From positions 124,001-188,000 of the forward strand of contig AP026547.1 of assembly GCA_026075535.2 (NCBI GenBank): a DNA stretch of 64,000 bases. Reading direction: 5' to 3'. Below are positions 41,885-53,151 of this stretch, piece after piece (within the stretch, counting starts at the first letter, position 1; the number at the start of each line of letters is the position of its first letter). A model generated the notes under the pieces. That model searched no databases. It was given only the letters and a program-made list of their open reading frames with translations, and had not been told where the DNA came from. The stretch comes from Tricholoma matsutake (Eukaryota > Basidiomycota > Agaricomycetes > Agaricales > Tricholomataceae). Made by a program: the position numbers and the translations under genes.

Positions 41885-42145
41885 ACTACATCCCTCACAT
41901 CCAACGCGAGGGATACACCATTAATTACATAATAAAAAAACCTCCCCCACACAAGGTGTGAGGGGGAGTCCTACAAATATATACATATAATACTAATCTC
42001 CCCTCACGTCGAATGCGAGGGGAGCACTACAATTATAAAGAAAAAGAAAGAAAAACCCCTCACCCACGTAAAACACGGGTGAGGGGGAAGGTATTACCAT
42101 AAATAAAAAATGAAAAAAACCACCCCACCCAAAATGCGGGGGCAG
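41885..42145 (+). repeat. Five CCCTC/GAGGG hairpins of T1-h at ~55-bp spacing
   Basis: Hairpins start near 41890, 41945, 42000, 42057 and 42120 (for example CCCCTCACGTCGAATGCGAGGG and CCTCCCCCACACAAGGTGTG), spaced 55, 55, 57 and 63 bp, with A-rich linkers. Confidence 0.8.
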
Positions 42146-42329
42146 CCTGGTGAGTTGTGCCTGTCCCCGTCATCCTGGGTGCTGGGCCTTTGTTGTCGCT
42201 GTCCTCGTCATTGCCATCCTGGGCATCATTTCCATGCTGCTCCTGGTCGCCATGCCCTTCCTGGTTGTCGTTGCCATCCTGGCCATCTCCTGCTGTGTGG
42301 TGGTGGCCGTCATCGCCATTCCACCCACA

Positions 42330-43210
42330 ATCCACCCCATGAGTAGTGGCTCATGGGACTGGAGGTGGGTGGTGTGTTGTTGGCCCTGTTGTTGTTATCC
42401 ATCATGGTTGGTGGCTGTGCTTTGCCTTCTTGGGGTTCTGGTGCTGGTAGGCGGTGGCATTGTCGTTGTCGTCGACTGCACACACTCACGATCCACCCTA
42501 CGAGCAGAGGCTTGCAGGCGTGGGGTGGGTGTGTTGGGTTGTCTCATGTCTGGCCATCGTTACCAGTAGAGTAGAACCTATAAAACAAAAGAAACGAGTT
42601 AGTTAGTTTATAAAAACAAAAAGCAAACAAAAAAAAATTACATAGGGCCCATCCAGTCTCATCATAGTCAGTAGCTAGTACTTAAAAAGTTTTCTCAGTG
42701 ACCAAAAAAATAAGAGAAAAAAAACTTACTTATGGCCCAAGACATGTCATCAACATCTCTTGGGCGTTCCCTGGTGCTGGTGTCCTGTTGTCGTTGCGTG
42801 ATCGTCTCTGTCCTCACACCCATTTGTTGTCCTGGCTTTGCTGTTGCTGTCCTGGCCATGTTGCATTCCCTGGTGCTGGTGTCCTGTCATTGTTGCATGG
42901 TCGTCTCCATCCTCGCACGCCTCCTTCCACCCTACGAGCAGTTGCTTGCAGCAGCGGTGCTGGGTGCTGGGTCATGCTTGTCATCCATTGTCCTCCCTGT
43001 CCCGTCGTTTTCATGGTCATCCATTGTCCTCCCTGTCCCATCATTTTCATGGTCGTCCGTTGTCCTCCCATCCTTGTCTTGCCACCCTGCTGCTCTCATT
43101 GTTTTGGGCCTTGCCATGCTGCTCTCGTCATTTGCAGCTCCTTGTCTCCGTCTCCATGGTCCTCATCGTCGCTCCCCATTTCCACCCCACGAGCAGCTGC
43201 TCACGGCGGT
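42330..43210 (+). repeat. GAGC palindromes of T1-h
   Basis: Copies near 42340, 42497, 42930 and 43190 (the last CACGAGCAGCTGCTCACGG), each preceded by CCACCC or TCCACCC. Confidence 0.75.
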
Positions 43211-43515
43211 GGAGGGTGCAGTGGTGGTTGTGGGTTGCATCATACAATGAGAAACTATAAAAATTCAAAAGAAAACTAATATTAATCAAAAAAGAATGAA
43301 ACGAACAAAAAAAAAACTTACCTGGGGCCCAAACAACGATGTACATCATTTGGGCCTGTTTCCTTATGGCCTTTTTGTCGTTTGGTGTCATCTTGTTGTC
43401 ATGATATAGTTAGAACCTAAAGAAGGAAAGAAAATATTAGTTAGTTCAATAAAAAAAAAGTAAAAAACATTACCTGGGCCCCAAATGACATCTGTCATCA
43501 TTTGGGCCCGAGGAG
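42555..43515 (-). repeat. Palindrome-plus-intron units of T1-h (minus strand)
   Basis: Minus-strand units end near 42645, 42735, 43325 and 43475. The one near 43320 has a GGGCCCCAG, GTAAGTTTTTT donor on the minus strand and a TAATATTAGTTTTC-rich stretch; that near 43470 reads GGGGCCCAG, GTAATGTTTT. These two are close to intact intron donors. Confidence 0.6.
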
Positions 43516-43660
43516 GGGAGGCGGTGGAAGGGAGGTGGCATCATCAAGAGTGGTGATGATGGGTGGATGATGAGCTGGCAATGTTGATATGCAGCTGTGT
43601 GCTTTGTCATGCACAGCCGCCCCAATGGTACCTAGTGCAGTAAGTGGACATACCTCATAA

Positions 43661-43732
43661 GTCTTTGTGGTGTAGTGGTTATATTGGCTATGCTAAAATG
43701 TTGTTGTCTCATGCCTAGGGTTCAATTCCAGC
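43661..43732 (+). other. tRNA-like Pol III module, type B (T1-h right end)
   Basis: A box TGGTGTAGTGGTTATA; B box GGGTTCAATTCC; TTTATTTTATT follows. It is nearly identical to the module of T1-f. It points right. Confidence 0.8.
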
Positions 43733-44334
43733 TCATGTTATTTATTTTATTACTTAGTAGTAGTAAGGACTCCTGGTTCAATCCTACTGGATTCCTGGTG
43801 AGTCCTGGTTCAATCCTACTGGATTCCTTGTGAGTCCTTGTGAGTCCTTGTGAGTCCTGATGAGTAGAGTCCTACAGGATTCCTGGTCAGTCCCCCTAGA
43901 TTCCTGAGAGTCCAAGTCCTGGGGAATTCCTGGAATAGTACCAGGAATATACCAGGACTGAACCAGGAATCCCACTGGAGGAAAAACAGCCAGGAATGCA
44001 ACATTTGGTGAACAATGGCTGTGGCATGGATAACCAGGAATCCTGGAGGAATCCTGGTAGTCCTACCAGGAAGACCAGGATTCCTGGTAGTCCTACCAGG
44101 AAGACCAGGATTCCTGGTAGTCCTACCAGGAAGACCAGGATTCCTCCAGGAATATGTGGGGCAGTGTAAAGAGCTCCACCAGACGAGGTGAAGGGCACAG
44201 CTTCTTACAAGCTGAAGCCAAGTCCTTTCTGTTTCCCCTTCCACAGAATCTGCCATGACCTGACAACCTTCTGCTATCAACACCCACAGGGTCCGATCAG
44301 ATTCTGACATACCTTCTAGGTTCAGTTCTTAACA

Positions 44335-44720
44335 AGCACCAACAATCCACCCTGCAAGCAGTGGCTCATGAGGCTGGATGTCAGTGCCACGTCGTTGTCA
44401 TCTCTGCCCCACAAGCAGCAGCTCATGAAGCTGGAATGGTGGGGTTGTTACATTCACATAAGTTAAGTTTAAACCTACAAAAGAAGCAAACAAAGATGTT
44501 AGAATAATGAAAAAATGAAACAACACCTTCTCCAAAATAAACAAACACATAGAACACGCATGACATGGCACATTTGCAGCCATGGTGTTGCCATTTGGGG
44601 TGGTTGAAGGGGCATGGCAGTTGTCAATGTATGAGTAAAGGAGGTGGTGGCCATTGTTGTTGTTGTTGTTGTTGTTGTTGTGCATGTTGATCAGTAATGC
44701 ATTACATGTGATTGATTGAT
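44335..44720. repeat. Cargo fragment: GAGC palindromes and (TTG)n
   Basis: Right of the gypsy B LTR lie two GAGC palindromes (44355 and 44410) and an intron-like stretch on the minus strand (near 44455-44530), then (TTG)n at 44655-44680. No TIR is seen, so this may be the remains of the element into which gypsy B copy 2 inserted. Confidence 0.55.
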
Positions 44721-44734
44721 CACTTACCTTAGCA

Positions 44735-44928
44735 ACAAAAGACTGGTTGTGGTTGGTTGTGGTCAGTTTTTGAGCAGTCTATTAATATATTTGATTGTGC
44801 CAGACTGGCAACCGGGTAATCACCAGACCTTCGGCAACCGCAACCAAAAGTCCAGTTGCCATCAGTCCAGTTTGGTTGGGTCCACAGTCTTTCTTCGGTC
44901 CTATGCACTGGACTTTCAAACACTATGG
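44735..44928. repeat. Dispersed repeat rich in GGTTGCGGTTG words
   Basis: GACTGGTTGTGGTTGG, CAACCGCAACCAAAAGTCCAG and CCAGTTTGGTTGGGTCCAC recur, in part, at 54925-55115 (GGTTGCGACCGG, AACTGGACCATCAGTTGCGG, ATATGGACTGG). It cuts the RT of the gypsy remnant at 44930. No clean ends are defined. Confidence 0.55.
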
Positions 44929-44929
44929 A

Positions 44930-46550
44930 AGAAGGAGTTCGTCATGTCCATCTTGCCAAATATTTTTCCCTTCCCACAGTCAGTGAGTATATTGTCTATG
45001 TGGGGTAGAGGGAAGTTGTCTCGTACAGTGTTACTGTTGAGTGCTCAGTAGTTGTTCACCCACCAAGGGTCAACTGTTAAGTCAGGTACCCCAGTGATGT
45101 ATTTCAGCATGCAGAATGCTGGTGAGGTGAATTCTGAGGAGGATGGCTGAATGCAGCCAGCCTTGAGGTGGTCATCCAGCAGTCTCTTCCAAGGTTCTTG
45201 GTATTTCTTGGGAGCTGCATATCCTTTGCCATTGTTGACCTTGGTGGGGTCTTTCAGTTGGATGCAGTGGAACATGTGGCTGGGAATATCTTTGGTGCTA
45301 TAAGGGAGACAAAGTGGGAAGCGGTCAGCGAATTTGAGTTTCATTTCTGCATCTTTCTCTTTGAGGAGTTCTTGGAATGCTAGGCCTTCAATGCAGTCTC
45401 ACACAGTGGCCATGATGGGTCCAGGGAGAAGGCTTCCAGCAAGTGCTGGTGCTCCAGAGTTCTCCAGTGTAGGTGGTTTTGGAGTCCAAAATTTCTTCGG
45501 TGTTGGTGGAGGTGTAACCCATTGTTTTCCCCAGAGCCGGGGTGTTTGAGGGGGTGGATTTAGGAGGTCAAAACCAGAGCATTTGTCAATGGTGGCTCAC
45601 TCATGGGTATCAATCACAATCTGTTCTGATGAAAGAAATGGCATTCCTAATATAATGGGGAATGATAATCCCTTATTTACTTTCATCTTGTGGACTCCTG
45701 ATTTCCATATCCCCTCCCCTGGTTTGATTGCAGCTCTAATTTGACATACTCCTCACAGTTGATTTTCTGCTGGGTCAACAATGACATGTTATTTTCCTTT
45801 TTAAGGAGAGGATAATGTTGGAGGCCAAGACACTTGCAGAGTTCAAGGCTAATCACTGTGCAGAGGCAACCAATGTCCATCAGTGGATAGATTTTAATGG
45901 GGAATTTGGTGATGAGGGGGCCAGTGGTGTAGAGGGTAGGAAATAGGTGGGATACAGTAAAGGGGACATCAGCAGGGGGAGGGACATATGAGTCGGGTTC
46001 ATTGTCCTCCACCACTGCCATTGTTGTCCTCCACCGCTGCCGTTGTTGCCGCCGCTGCCACCATGAGTGTGACATATGTCTCAGCATTGGGTCAGGTGTG
46101 GTCTGCCTTCATGGGACAGTCAGGGTTCTTGTGGCCAGCATACAATTTCTGGCATGGTGTGCAGCCAGCATGTTTTTCCAGAATTGCCTGTTCTTTGAGT
46201 GTGAGGGCAGGGAGGCACTTCTTCTCAACCTGTTTTGTTTTTCTGGGGCCAGCGGTGGGAGAGTTTCCCTTTGCCAGCAGGTCAGCGAGTCAAGAAAGTA
46301 GGTCTTTCTTCTTGCCACAGCATGGAGAGGCATCAATGAGTTTTTGGGTGTGTGCATCTTCTGCATGCATGTGGTCATTGTGTTCCTTTACCTCGAGGGC
46401 TCAGGGGGTAAGTTTGGTGGCCAGGACAGGCTCGAGACTGATGTTGAGTCTCAAGTCAGGGTGGAGGTTGGATTGGAGTTGGTTTTTGAGTTTGGCCTTG
46501 GTCAGGGCCTTGGCTGGTGCAGAGGTGGTGAGGTTTGCATTCAGGTTCTC
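44930..46550 (-). pseudogene. Gypsy D-like gag, protease and RT remnant
   Basis: Minus-strand order: a gag end with a zinc-binding CTPCQKLYAGHKNPDC-like string (about 46200-46130), protease (46087-45683, PLMDIGCLCTVISLELCKCL, where the active-site DSG reads DIG), a long linker, then the RT N-terminus (45344-45045, GYAAPKKYQEPWKRLLDDHL, GVPDLTVDPWWVNNY with TGA after it, then FGKMDMTNSFF). It stops at the repeat at 44928. It may be the missing half of the lineage at 25020-26709; that pairing is inference. Confidence 0.75.
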
Positions 46551-46562
46551 AATCTCAATTTT

Positions 46563-47191
46563 TGTTAAAACTATTGGTCTCGACTCAGTCTTGGGTCATG
46601 TGTCGCAGTTGGAGACTTTCTAACTGTATCGGTATTGCACTAGGATGCTTTCCTAGTGTATCAGGCTTCCTGCCTTCACTTGGGTACTTCCTCAAGTCGT
46701 TGCAGCTATCTGTACTCAGAGGCTTTCTGAGTAGACCATTCATTCATGTATCACAGTTGGAGGATTTCCAACTGTCGAGTTCGAGTTTATGACAGTCAGG
46801 GACTTCCTGAGCTGTTGGGTGTTCAGATGAGTTCTTAGACCATTGATTGAATTAGGTCAAGCTAAGGAATACAGGCAGTATTACTGTAGCTTATATACGG
46901 TTTCAGAGATGTCTATTGTCCAATCGGAATGCGAGATCCTTGTCAAGTAATAATAGAAAGAACAATAGAACAATAAGCATCATGCCGAGCATGAGGTATC
47001 CGATGTCGCAGACCTGATGTCAAGGGTCCGATGTCAAGGGATGCTGCAGCACAGCATGTCAAATGGTGGGAGTCAGGCATCAAAGCATCTCCTGTCAGAA
47101 TGAGTCAAGTCAAATGCAAAGGAGAAATGAAGTACCTGGTCTTGCTGGCATATGTCTGGTCATCCTGGGTTACGATAACAAAATCGTAACA
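46563..47191 (-). repeat. 3' LTR of gypsy C
   Basis: 629 bp. It contains short tandem words (GAGGCTTTCTGAGTAGACC, GGAGACTTTCTAACTG) built on GGAnnCTTTC. It lacks the ~90-bp duplication found in the other LTR. Confidence 0.88.
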
Positions 47192-47239
47192 TCACCCTCT
47201 CTCTATCTTCAAAGTCACTGACTTTGATCACTATCTTCT

Positions 47240-50200
47240 TTTCTCCATTCAGGAGGTGGGGCAGATCAGGGTCTGAGGAAATCGGTTGGAGCATAACAGT
47301 GTTCCCAGTTCTCTGTGTTCTCCGAGCAGGAGCCTCTTTGCCAGGCCATATCCGCTCTCTTGATCATAGTGGGCATTCCACTGGAGGTCAATCCACAGGG
47401 GTCTGCTCACATCCACTAGTGGCCTCATGCCTGGGCAAAGCCCTGTCCAGTCAACATAGAAGTCCTCCAAGATGTAGTCTTCCCTGTCCCGTTTTCTTTC
47501 AAAACACCACTCTTCATATTGGGTCCTCACCCAGGTGTAGTCCACTTTTGTGCTCCTCCAGGCAAAGAGGCAGCATTTTGGACAGGTCGAGGACACCCTT
47601 CTTATCCAGTTGTCCCTTGTCATCCAGAAGGGAATCCCATGTGGGCATATCCATGAGGGTCTGCCTGGGAGTATGTTTGTCAATGGTAGTTGGTCAACAA
47701 CTGTTCATCCAGTCCTTGCTGGGGTTTGTATTGGTCTGTGTAGTATCGATGGGATGGGGAGAATTCTGTGGTTTGTTTTGTACTTGGTTTGGTGGGTGTT
47801 TTCAGTCTTGCAGGTTCTACAGCTGTCATCGCTGTTTATATGCCCCTAGGATTCTCTTGGCATTAGTCAGGTTCCCCTTGGGCTCCCATGAGTTCTCTGA
47901 GGTTGGGTATCCGACCCACTTCACTAAGAAGTGCATGGTTCTCCCTTTTCTTTTGTGTCTGATTATTGCTTCCACTTTGTACTCCGATTCGCCTTCTATC
48001 AGATCAGGTGGTGGGTCTGGGAAGTTCAGTCTGTGTGTCTCGGTTTCTTTATATGGGGAAAGGAGTGCTGCATGGAATACCGGGTGTATTCTCCACTGTT
48101 CTGGTAACCTCAGTTGGTAGGAGAGACCTTCTCGATGGTGAACAGTCCTTCTCACTTTGGTGCGAGCTTCCTCATAGCATGTGTCATCTTGAGGTTCTTT
48201 GCTTCGAGCCATACTCTGTCTCCTTCTTTGAATGGGGTGAAGTGTCTTGTCATCCTTTCTGCCATCATCTGTCTGGCTAACTCATGAGTTGCCCTTGCTT
48301 CATCTCAGGCCTGTTGCAGTGTGACAATTTGCTTTTCTATGGCCAGTATGGTCGTTTTCAGGTAGGGGAGTGGGATTGCCTTGGGCTCATAGCCCATCAT
48401 GAGGTAGAACAGGGAGTTCTTCTGTATGGAGTGCATTCTCTGGTTGTGCGTGAACTCCACAGTTGGGAGGAGGTGCTTCCAATCCTCCTGGTTGTTCGAG
48501 CAGAAGATCTGCAGGTACACTTCTACTTCTTGATTCACCCGTTCTGTCTCTCCATCGGTCTGGGGGTGGTACGCCGTGCTCATTGCCAGCTTGATTCCAA
48601 GCAATCTTCCTAGCTCCTGGAAGAGCTGCAAGGCGAATCTGGGATCCCTATCAAAGATGATCTTGTCTGGGAGGCCAAATTGTTTGTAGACATTGTCTAG
48701 GTAGAGGGTGGCCGCTCCCAATGCATCCACGGTTTTCCTGCAAGGGATAAAAATTACCCCCTTCATAAGCCCATGGTCTACCACGACCATGAGTGCATCA
48801 TAACCATCGGACTCTGGTAGGTCAGTTATGAAATCTGTTGTCACCATTGCAAATGGTCTAGTCACTTCAGATTTGATCGGTTGTAGTGGGGGGTTGTCAG
48901 GTGCATGTTGACCTTCATCTGCTGGCATATTGTGCATGCAGCAATGTAGTTATTGATGTACATCATCATCCCCGGCCACCAGTAGTCTCTCCTGATCATC
49001 TTGGTCATTTGCCATTGTCCCAGGTGTCTGCTGGTTACTCCTTCGTGGTACTTTTGCACCAGCTTCTTTTGTAGATCTCCATTGTCGGGGACATAGCACC
49101 TGTCTTGGAAGAATAGAAGGCCATCTTCTATCTTCCAGTCTTCCAATGCTGATTTTATCAGCAGTGTTCCTTTGATCTTTAGCACCCCGATTGCACTTTT
49201 CACCAGGTTGTCTTTCATGATACTCCCTGTGAGTAGATCATGCATTTCTGTATCAATGAATTTCACAAATACCATTTCTGGCAGCATTGTGCCATCTTCA
49301 TTATCATTGTCTTCCACCGGTATGTGGTCCACTCTCCATGATAATGCATCGCTCTGCACCATCTGTGATCCAGGCATGTGGACGAGTTGCAAGTCGAATT
49401 CCAATAGGAATAAGCTCCACCTTGCCTGTTGTCTGTTCAGTTTCTGTGCTGTCCAGAAATATGTCAAGTTCTTGTGGTCCAACAGGATTACCACTGGGAG
49501 TCCTGAACCCAGTAGGTAGTGTCTCCAGGTCTCTAGCAATCATACTATCGCTAGTAGCTCCCTGTCGTAAATCTCATAGTTCCATTCCGTTGGTGTTAGC
49601 GCATGCGATATATATCCGCATGGATGCCAATCCCCATTTGTGTCCCTTTGTCTCAGCACTCCTGCTGTAGCATGTTTCAAGGCATCTGATTCAATCATGA
49701 ATGGTTTCATTGGGTCTGGCATCAGCAGTACCAGTGCTTCTGCGAATTTCCTTTTCAGTGTCTGAAAGGCCTGTTCGCATTCCATTGTCCAGTCAAACAT
49801 TTTGTTCTCATTCGTCAGTTCATTAAGCGGTCTGCTTGTCTCCACAAAATGTCTGATAAACTTCCTGTAGAAGTTCCCAAATCCCAGGAAGGATCTGACT
49901 GCCTTTATGTTTGTTGGGGTTGGCCAATCCTGTATACCTGCCAGTTTCATGTTGTCCATGGCAATTTCATTGGGTCAGATGATCAGACCCAAGAATTCCA
50001 CTTCATGGACGTCAAATTTGCATTTCTCTGGTTTCAAGTCTAAGTTGTTTTCTGCCAGTCTTTGCAGTACCATTTTTGTCCTTTCCTGGTGTTCATTCTG
50101 ATCCTTGGAGAATATCAGGATGTCATCCATGTAAATCATGAGCCATCCCTCTCCCATCATGTCACGGAATATCTTGTTCATCATTGCCTGGAAGATCGCT

Positions 50201-53010
50201 GGTGAGTTGCATAATCCAAAGAACATCACTGTTGGTTCAAACAGCCCCCAATTTGTCTTGAAGGCTGCCTTCCATTGATCTCCATCCTTGATTCTGATGT
50301 TGTGATATCCCCAACAGATGTCCAATTTTGTAAACCATTTCGCCCCTCTCAGTTTGTCCAACAGGTCTCCTACCAGTGGCAGCAGGTAGGGGTTCTTGAT
50401 CGTCCCATTGTTCAAGTACCTGTAATCTTGGCAGGGTCATAGCACGTCCAAGTCCTTCTTTGCGATGAAGAAGAATGGCGATTTTGATGGTCAAATGTAT
50501 CCTTTCTGCAGACTTTCATCGAGGAACTCATCAAGTTTCTTCTGTTCTGCTGGTGATAATGGGTAGACCCTGCAATCCTTTGCCATGAAGTCTGGTTTCA
50601 GTTCAATCGCATGATCCCAGGGTCTTGATTCTGGGAATCTTTCTGATGCTTCCTTTTTGAATATCTGTTGGTACTCCCTTTACTGTTCAGGGAGTAGTTC
50701 ATCCAGGGTTTTTTGTTTGGGGTCTCCTTCCTTCTTATGTGTCAGGTGCTGTGAGACTGATGTTTTTGCCCTAATCCAGATATTTTGTCTGTATGCATAT
50801 CGCAGTGATCCTTGTGCCTTCACAATGCGGGAGATTGTTTTCATTGCTTGGGAGTATGAGTACCTTGGCCCATTGTACTCTTCCATTAGTGGTGTCTTAG
50901 TCAGTTCAAATATTTTGATGATGGGTTCTCCTTGGATGTAGGAAACTAGTAGCTCATTGTCTGCGATCTCTCGTTTGGGTGTCCCTTCCATTTGTTCCAT
51001 TGCCTGTTCCATTGCCTGTTCTGTTGCCTGTTCATGGTTTGCCAGTGCTGGGTTTTCCTTCCCAGTGTCTTCTTTGTCCTGTGGCCCAATGGGCTCCGCA
51101 TTTTGAAGAGTTATGATCGCAACCTCTTCATCTTCTACTTCTTCAATTGTTGCTCTTTTTGTCTCGATGGGCATCTTGCTTCTTGGTTCAGCGTGGAGGG
51201 CTCCTCCCATTGATCTTGCCTTGGCAACAATTGTTTGGCACTGTATTAGCTGTTCTTTGTTCATTGGTTTCTTGTTCTTCAGGGCCATTCTTTCCCTTTC
51301 TTTCGTGACTATCTGGGCTACTGCCAGTCGTCCTTCTTCTTTCCTGGCGGCCAGCTTCTCCAGCTCTCTGGTGGCCACCTTTTTCCATCATGCCCATTCT
51401 TCCTCAGCAGTCTTCTTCTTGAGGGTGAGCTTCTCTTGTTCTTTGGTGACAATCCTTTGGCACCATGCCTGTCACTCTTCTTTTGTCATGTCTAGGGGGT
51501 TCTTTTTCTTTTCAGTTCCCCTCTGGCACCATGATAGGTGTCCTTTGTTGTGTTTGTCAGTTTGCACCCTCCCAATAAGGGTTTTTCCTTTCCCATATGA
51601 GAACTCTGGATAAGTCTTGTCCTTCATCCTGAACTGGAAGGTTCCAATCTTCCAGTTGATCTCTAGGTTGATTCTTCTGAGCCACGGTAGGCCTAGGATG
51701 ATTGATTCATTTCCCAATCCTGCAATGAGGAAGGTCATTGGGAAAATCCTTCTGTTGATCGTTAAGAGTCCCCTGGCATAGTGGGAGATCTCCCCTTTCT
51801 TGTTCAGGGTTCCATCCACATTCTTGACTCCGATTGTCTTCTCCAGGGGGTGCAATTTGAATCCGCTGCTTTCCACGAATTCATAGCTCATGAATATCCC
51901 TCCCACTCCTGAGTCGAGTAGGGCTTTGGTTTTGATGTCTTTTCCTCCGCCTGTCCCTGCCACTTTGACATCTAAACACATAGATTGATTTTTCAAAGTG
52001 GCTAGTAGTACAGAGCAGACGGAAAGTTCGGTGGTACCTGGCATCGAGGCAGGCCACCTCTTTAAAAACCCTTGTCCTCAATTGCGGCAAGAGCTCCCTT
52101 CCTTTCTTCTTCATCGAGTTCTCCTATGATTGCTTGGATCTTTGAATAGGCTTCCTTGCCTTTATTATTTGGGGATGGGGGATGGTCAGTCCTCAGTCCT
52201 CTTTTCCCCTTTCTTGTGTTCAGTCACTCTGTGTCTGGGCTGGTGGCACACAAAGCACAACCCTTTCTTCATATGTTTGGTCCTCTCCTGATAGGAGAGT
52301 CAGTTGATCTCAAGTGGTGTCTCTTTTGCTCTAGAGCTTGGTAGCTTCTTTGTCAAAGCCTTTTGCAGCCTTCCTGTTATGGCTTTTGCTCTCCTTTACT
52401 GTCCATCATACTTGGAGGCGGTGTTGATCATTCCTTCCAAGGTCGTCAGGATCATTTCCATATTGAAAACTCTTTTGAGGAGCTTGGGGTTTAGCCCATT
52501 TTGGAACTGCGCTATGTAGTCCTCCAGGTCCTGTCCCTGCTTCAATGTCTTCATCTCTGTCCTGGCTCTGACAGCTTCATTGATCAGCATGAATGCTGTC
52601 TTGAGCATTGATTCAAAGGTTGACCAGACCAGGTTTCTAGGTCTTCCTTCTCTGCCAAGTCTGTGCCCAGGGTGCAGCAGTTCCTCCATTCATGAAGGAC
52701 AATGTGAAGATGATTTTCTTCTCATCAGTGTCGTAGATTCCATGGTTCACTCTCAAATAGAGTTTCACTTCTTGTAAGAACTTTGCAGTTCTAGTTCGGT
52801 CCCCTGTGAAGTTGGAGGGGGTTTGTATTCTGATCTCCTTGGTCAATGTGGTGGGCTCGGTAGACATGTTGGCATTGTCGTTGGATAGGGAGAATGGATC
52901 TTGTTCTGGGGTTTCTTCTTTATCAAAAGATCTGAAATCTTCTTTGTCGAGGTATTGGGGTTCTTCGCCACTAGTTCTCTTTGAGAACCACTTCTGTGCT
53001 GGTTCCAAGT
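47240..53010 (-). pseudogene. Gypsy C gag-pol
   Basis: Minus-strand order: gag (53008-52396, IRIQTPSNFTGDRTRTAKFL; frameshift near 52690), a CCHH-type knuckle CFVCHQPRHRVTEH near 52250, protease (52044-51472, ALLDSGVGGIFMSYEF, ILGLPWLRRI), a charged linker (51378-50680), RT (50510-49975, intact YMDDILIFS), RNase H (49959-49300, DHKNLTYF), integrase zinc domain (CTICQQMK near 48925), integrase core (48937-48305, TTDFITDLPESDGYDA, FDRDPRFALQLF, TAYHPQTDGETERVNQ) and a chromodomain (48212-47826, YKVEAIIRHKRKG, LVKWVGYPTSENSWEP), with a tail to about 47250. TGA stops occur at YI-stop-PSKSP, VL-stop-PCQDYR and LII-stop-PNEI. RT and integrase catalytic residues are otherwise intact. Confidence 0.93.
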
Positions 53011-53151
53011 ATTGTACTAGTTGACCCTGGTATCTATACCACGGGGTTCTTCCTGATGATGATGCTCCTGTTGGAGGTCTGTCTGGGCTTTGTCTGAAAG
53101 ACGTTGTGTCTGCACCTAGATAGGTGGACCTAGTAGATCAGCTTGACCTTT

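Larger units (their letters stand above)
41441..44176 (+). mobile_element. T1-h: TIR element with perfect 8-bp duplication
   Basis: The left end is ACTGAACTTTACACTGCCCC and the right end GGGGCAGTGTAAAGAGCTC, flanked by perfect CACCAGAC (41433-41440 and 44177-44184). Subterminal repeats are CCAGGAATCC/TAGTCCTACC as in T1-f. Order: type A module, five hairpins, GAGC palindromes, minus-strand palindrome-plus-intron units, GAGCTGGCA block, type B module, repeats, including three tandem TAGTCCTACCAGGAAGACC units at 44060-44140. Confidence 0.92.
33786..44334 (+). mobile_element. Gypsy B copy 2: chromovirus with antisense zinc-cluster gene, invaded by T1-g and T1-h
   Basis: Plus-strand order: gag tail, protease, RT, RNase H, integrase, chromodomain (to 37762), then the antisense gene (40796 down to 37853) split by T1-g, then the 3' LTR (40907-44334) split by T1-h. 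The 5' LTR and most of gag are missing; the sequence before 33786 is unrelated. Layout and sequence match copy 1 with each insertion removed. Confidence 0.88.
40907..44334 (+). repeat. 3' LTR of gypsy B copy 2, interrupted by T1-h
   Basis: Starts TGTCAAGAACCATTCC at 40907 and ends GTTCAGTTCTTAACA at 44334. The tips TGT-AAGAAC and GTTCTT-ACA are inverted repeats. Without T1-h and one target copy it is about 684 bp, against 696 bp in copy 1. Confidence 0.87.

Noticed and set aside
42150..43279. Several open frames of 139-193 codons
   Set aside because: Low-complexity translation of T1-h cargo (GAGC palindromes, CTGTCCTCGTC runs); all three frames are open together.
13019..43732. Functional tRNA genes at the A/B-box modules
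   Set aside because: Stems pair poorly, the anticodon region is too long or irregular, and all copies sit at element ends. They are tRNA-derived modules, not tRNA genes.
43784..44310. Minus-strand frame with repeated LPGRTTRNPG units
   Set aside because: Translation of the tandem TAGTCCTACCAGGAAGACC subterminal repeats of T1-h.
45988..46623. Plus-strand frame of 211 codons
   Set aside because: Shadow of the minus-strand gag/protease region; it also runs into the gypsy C LTR.
47224..48120. Plus-strand frame of 298 codons
   Set aside because: Shadow of the gypsy C chromodomain and tail on the minus strand; no motif of its own.
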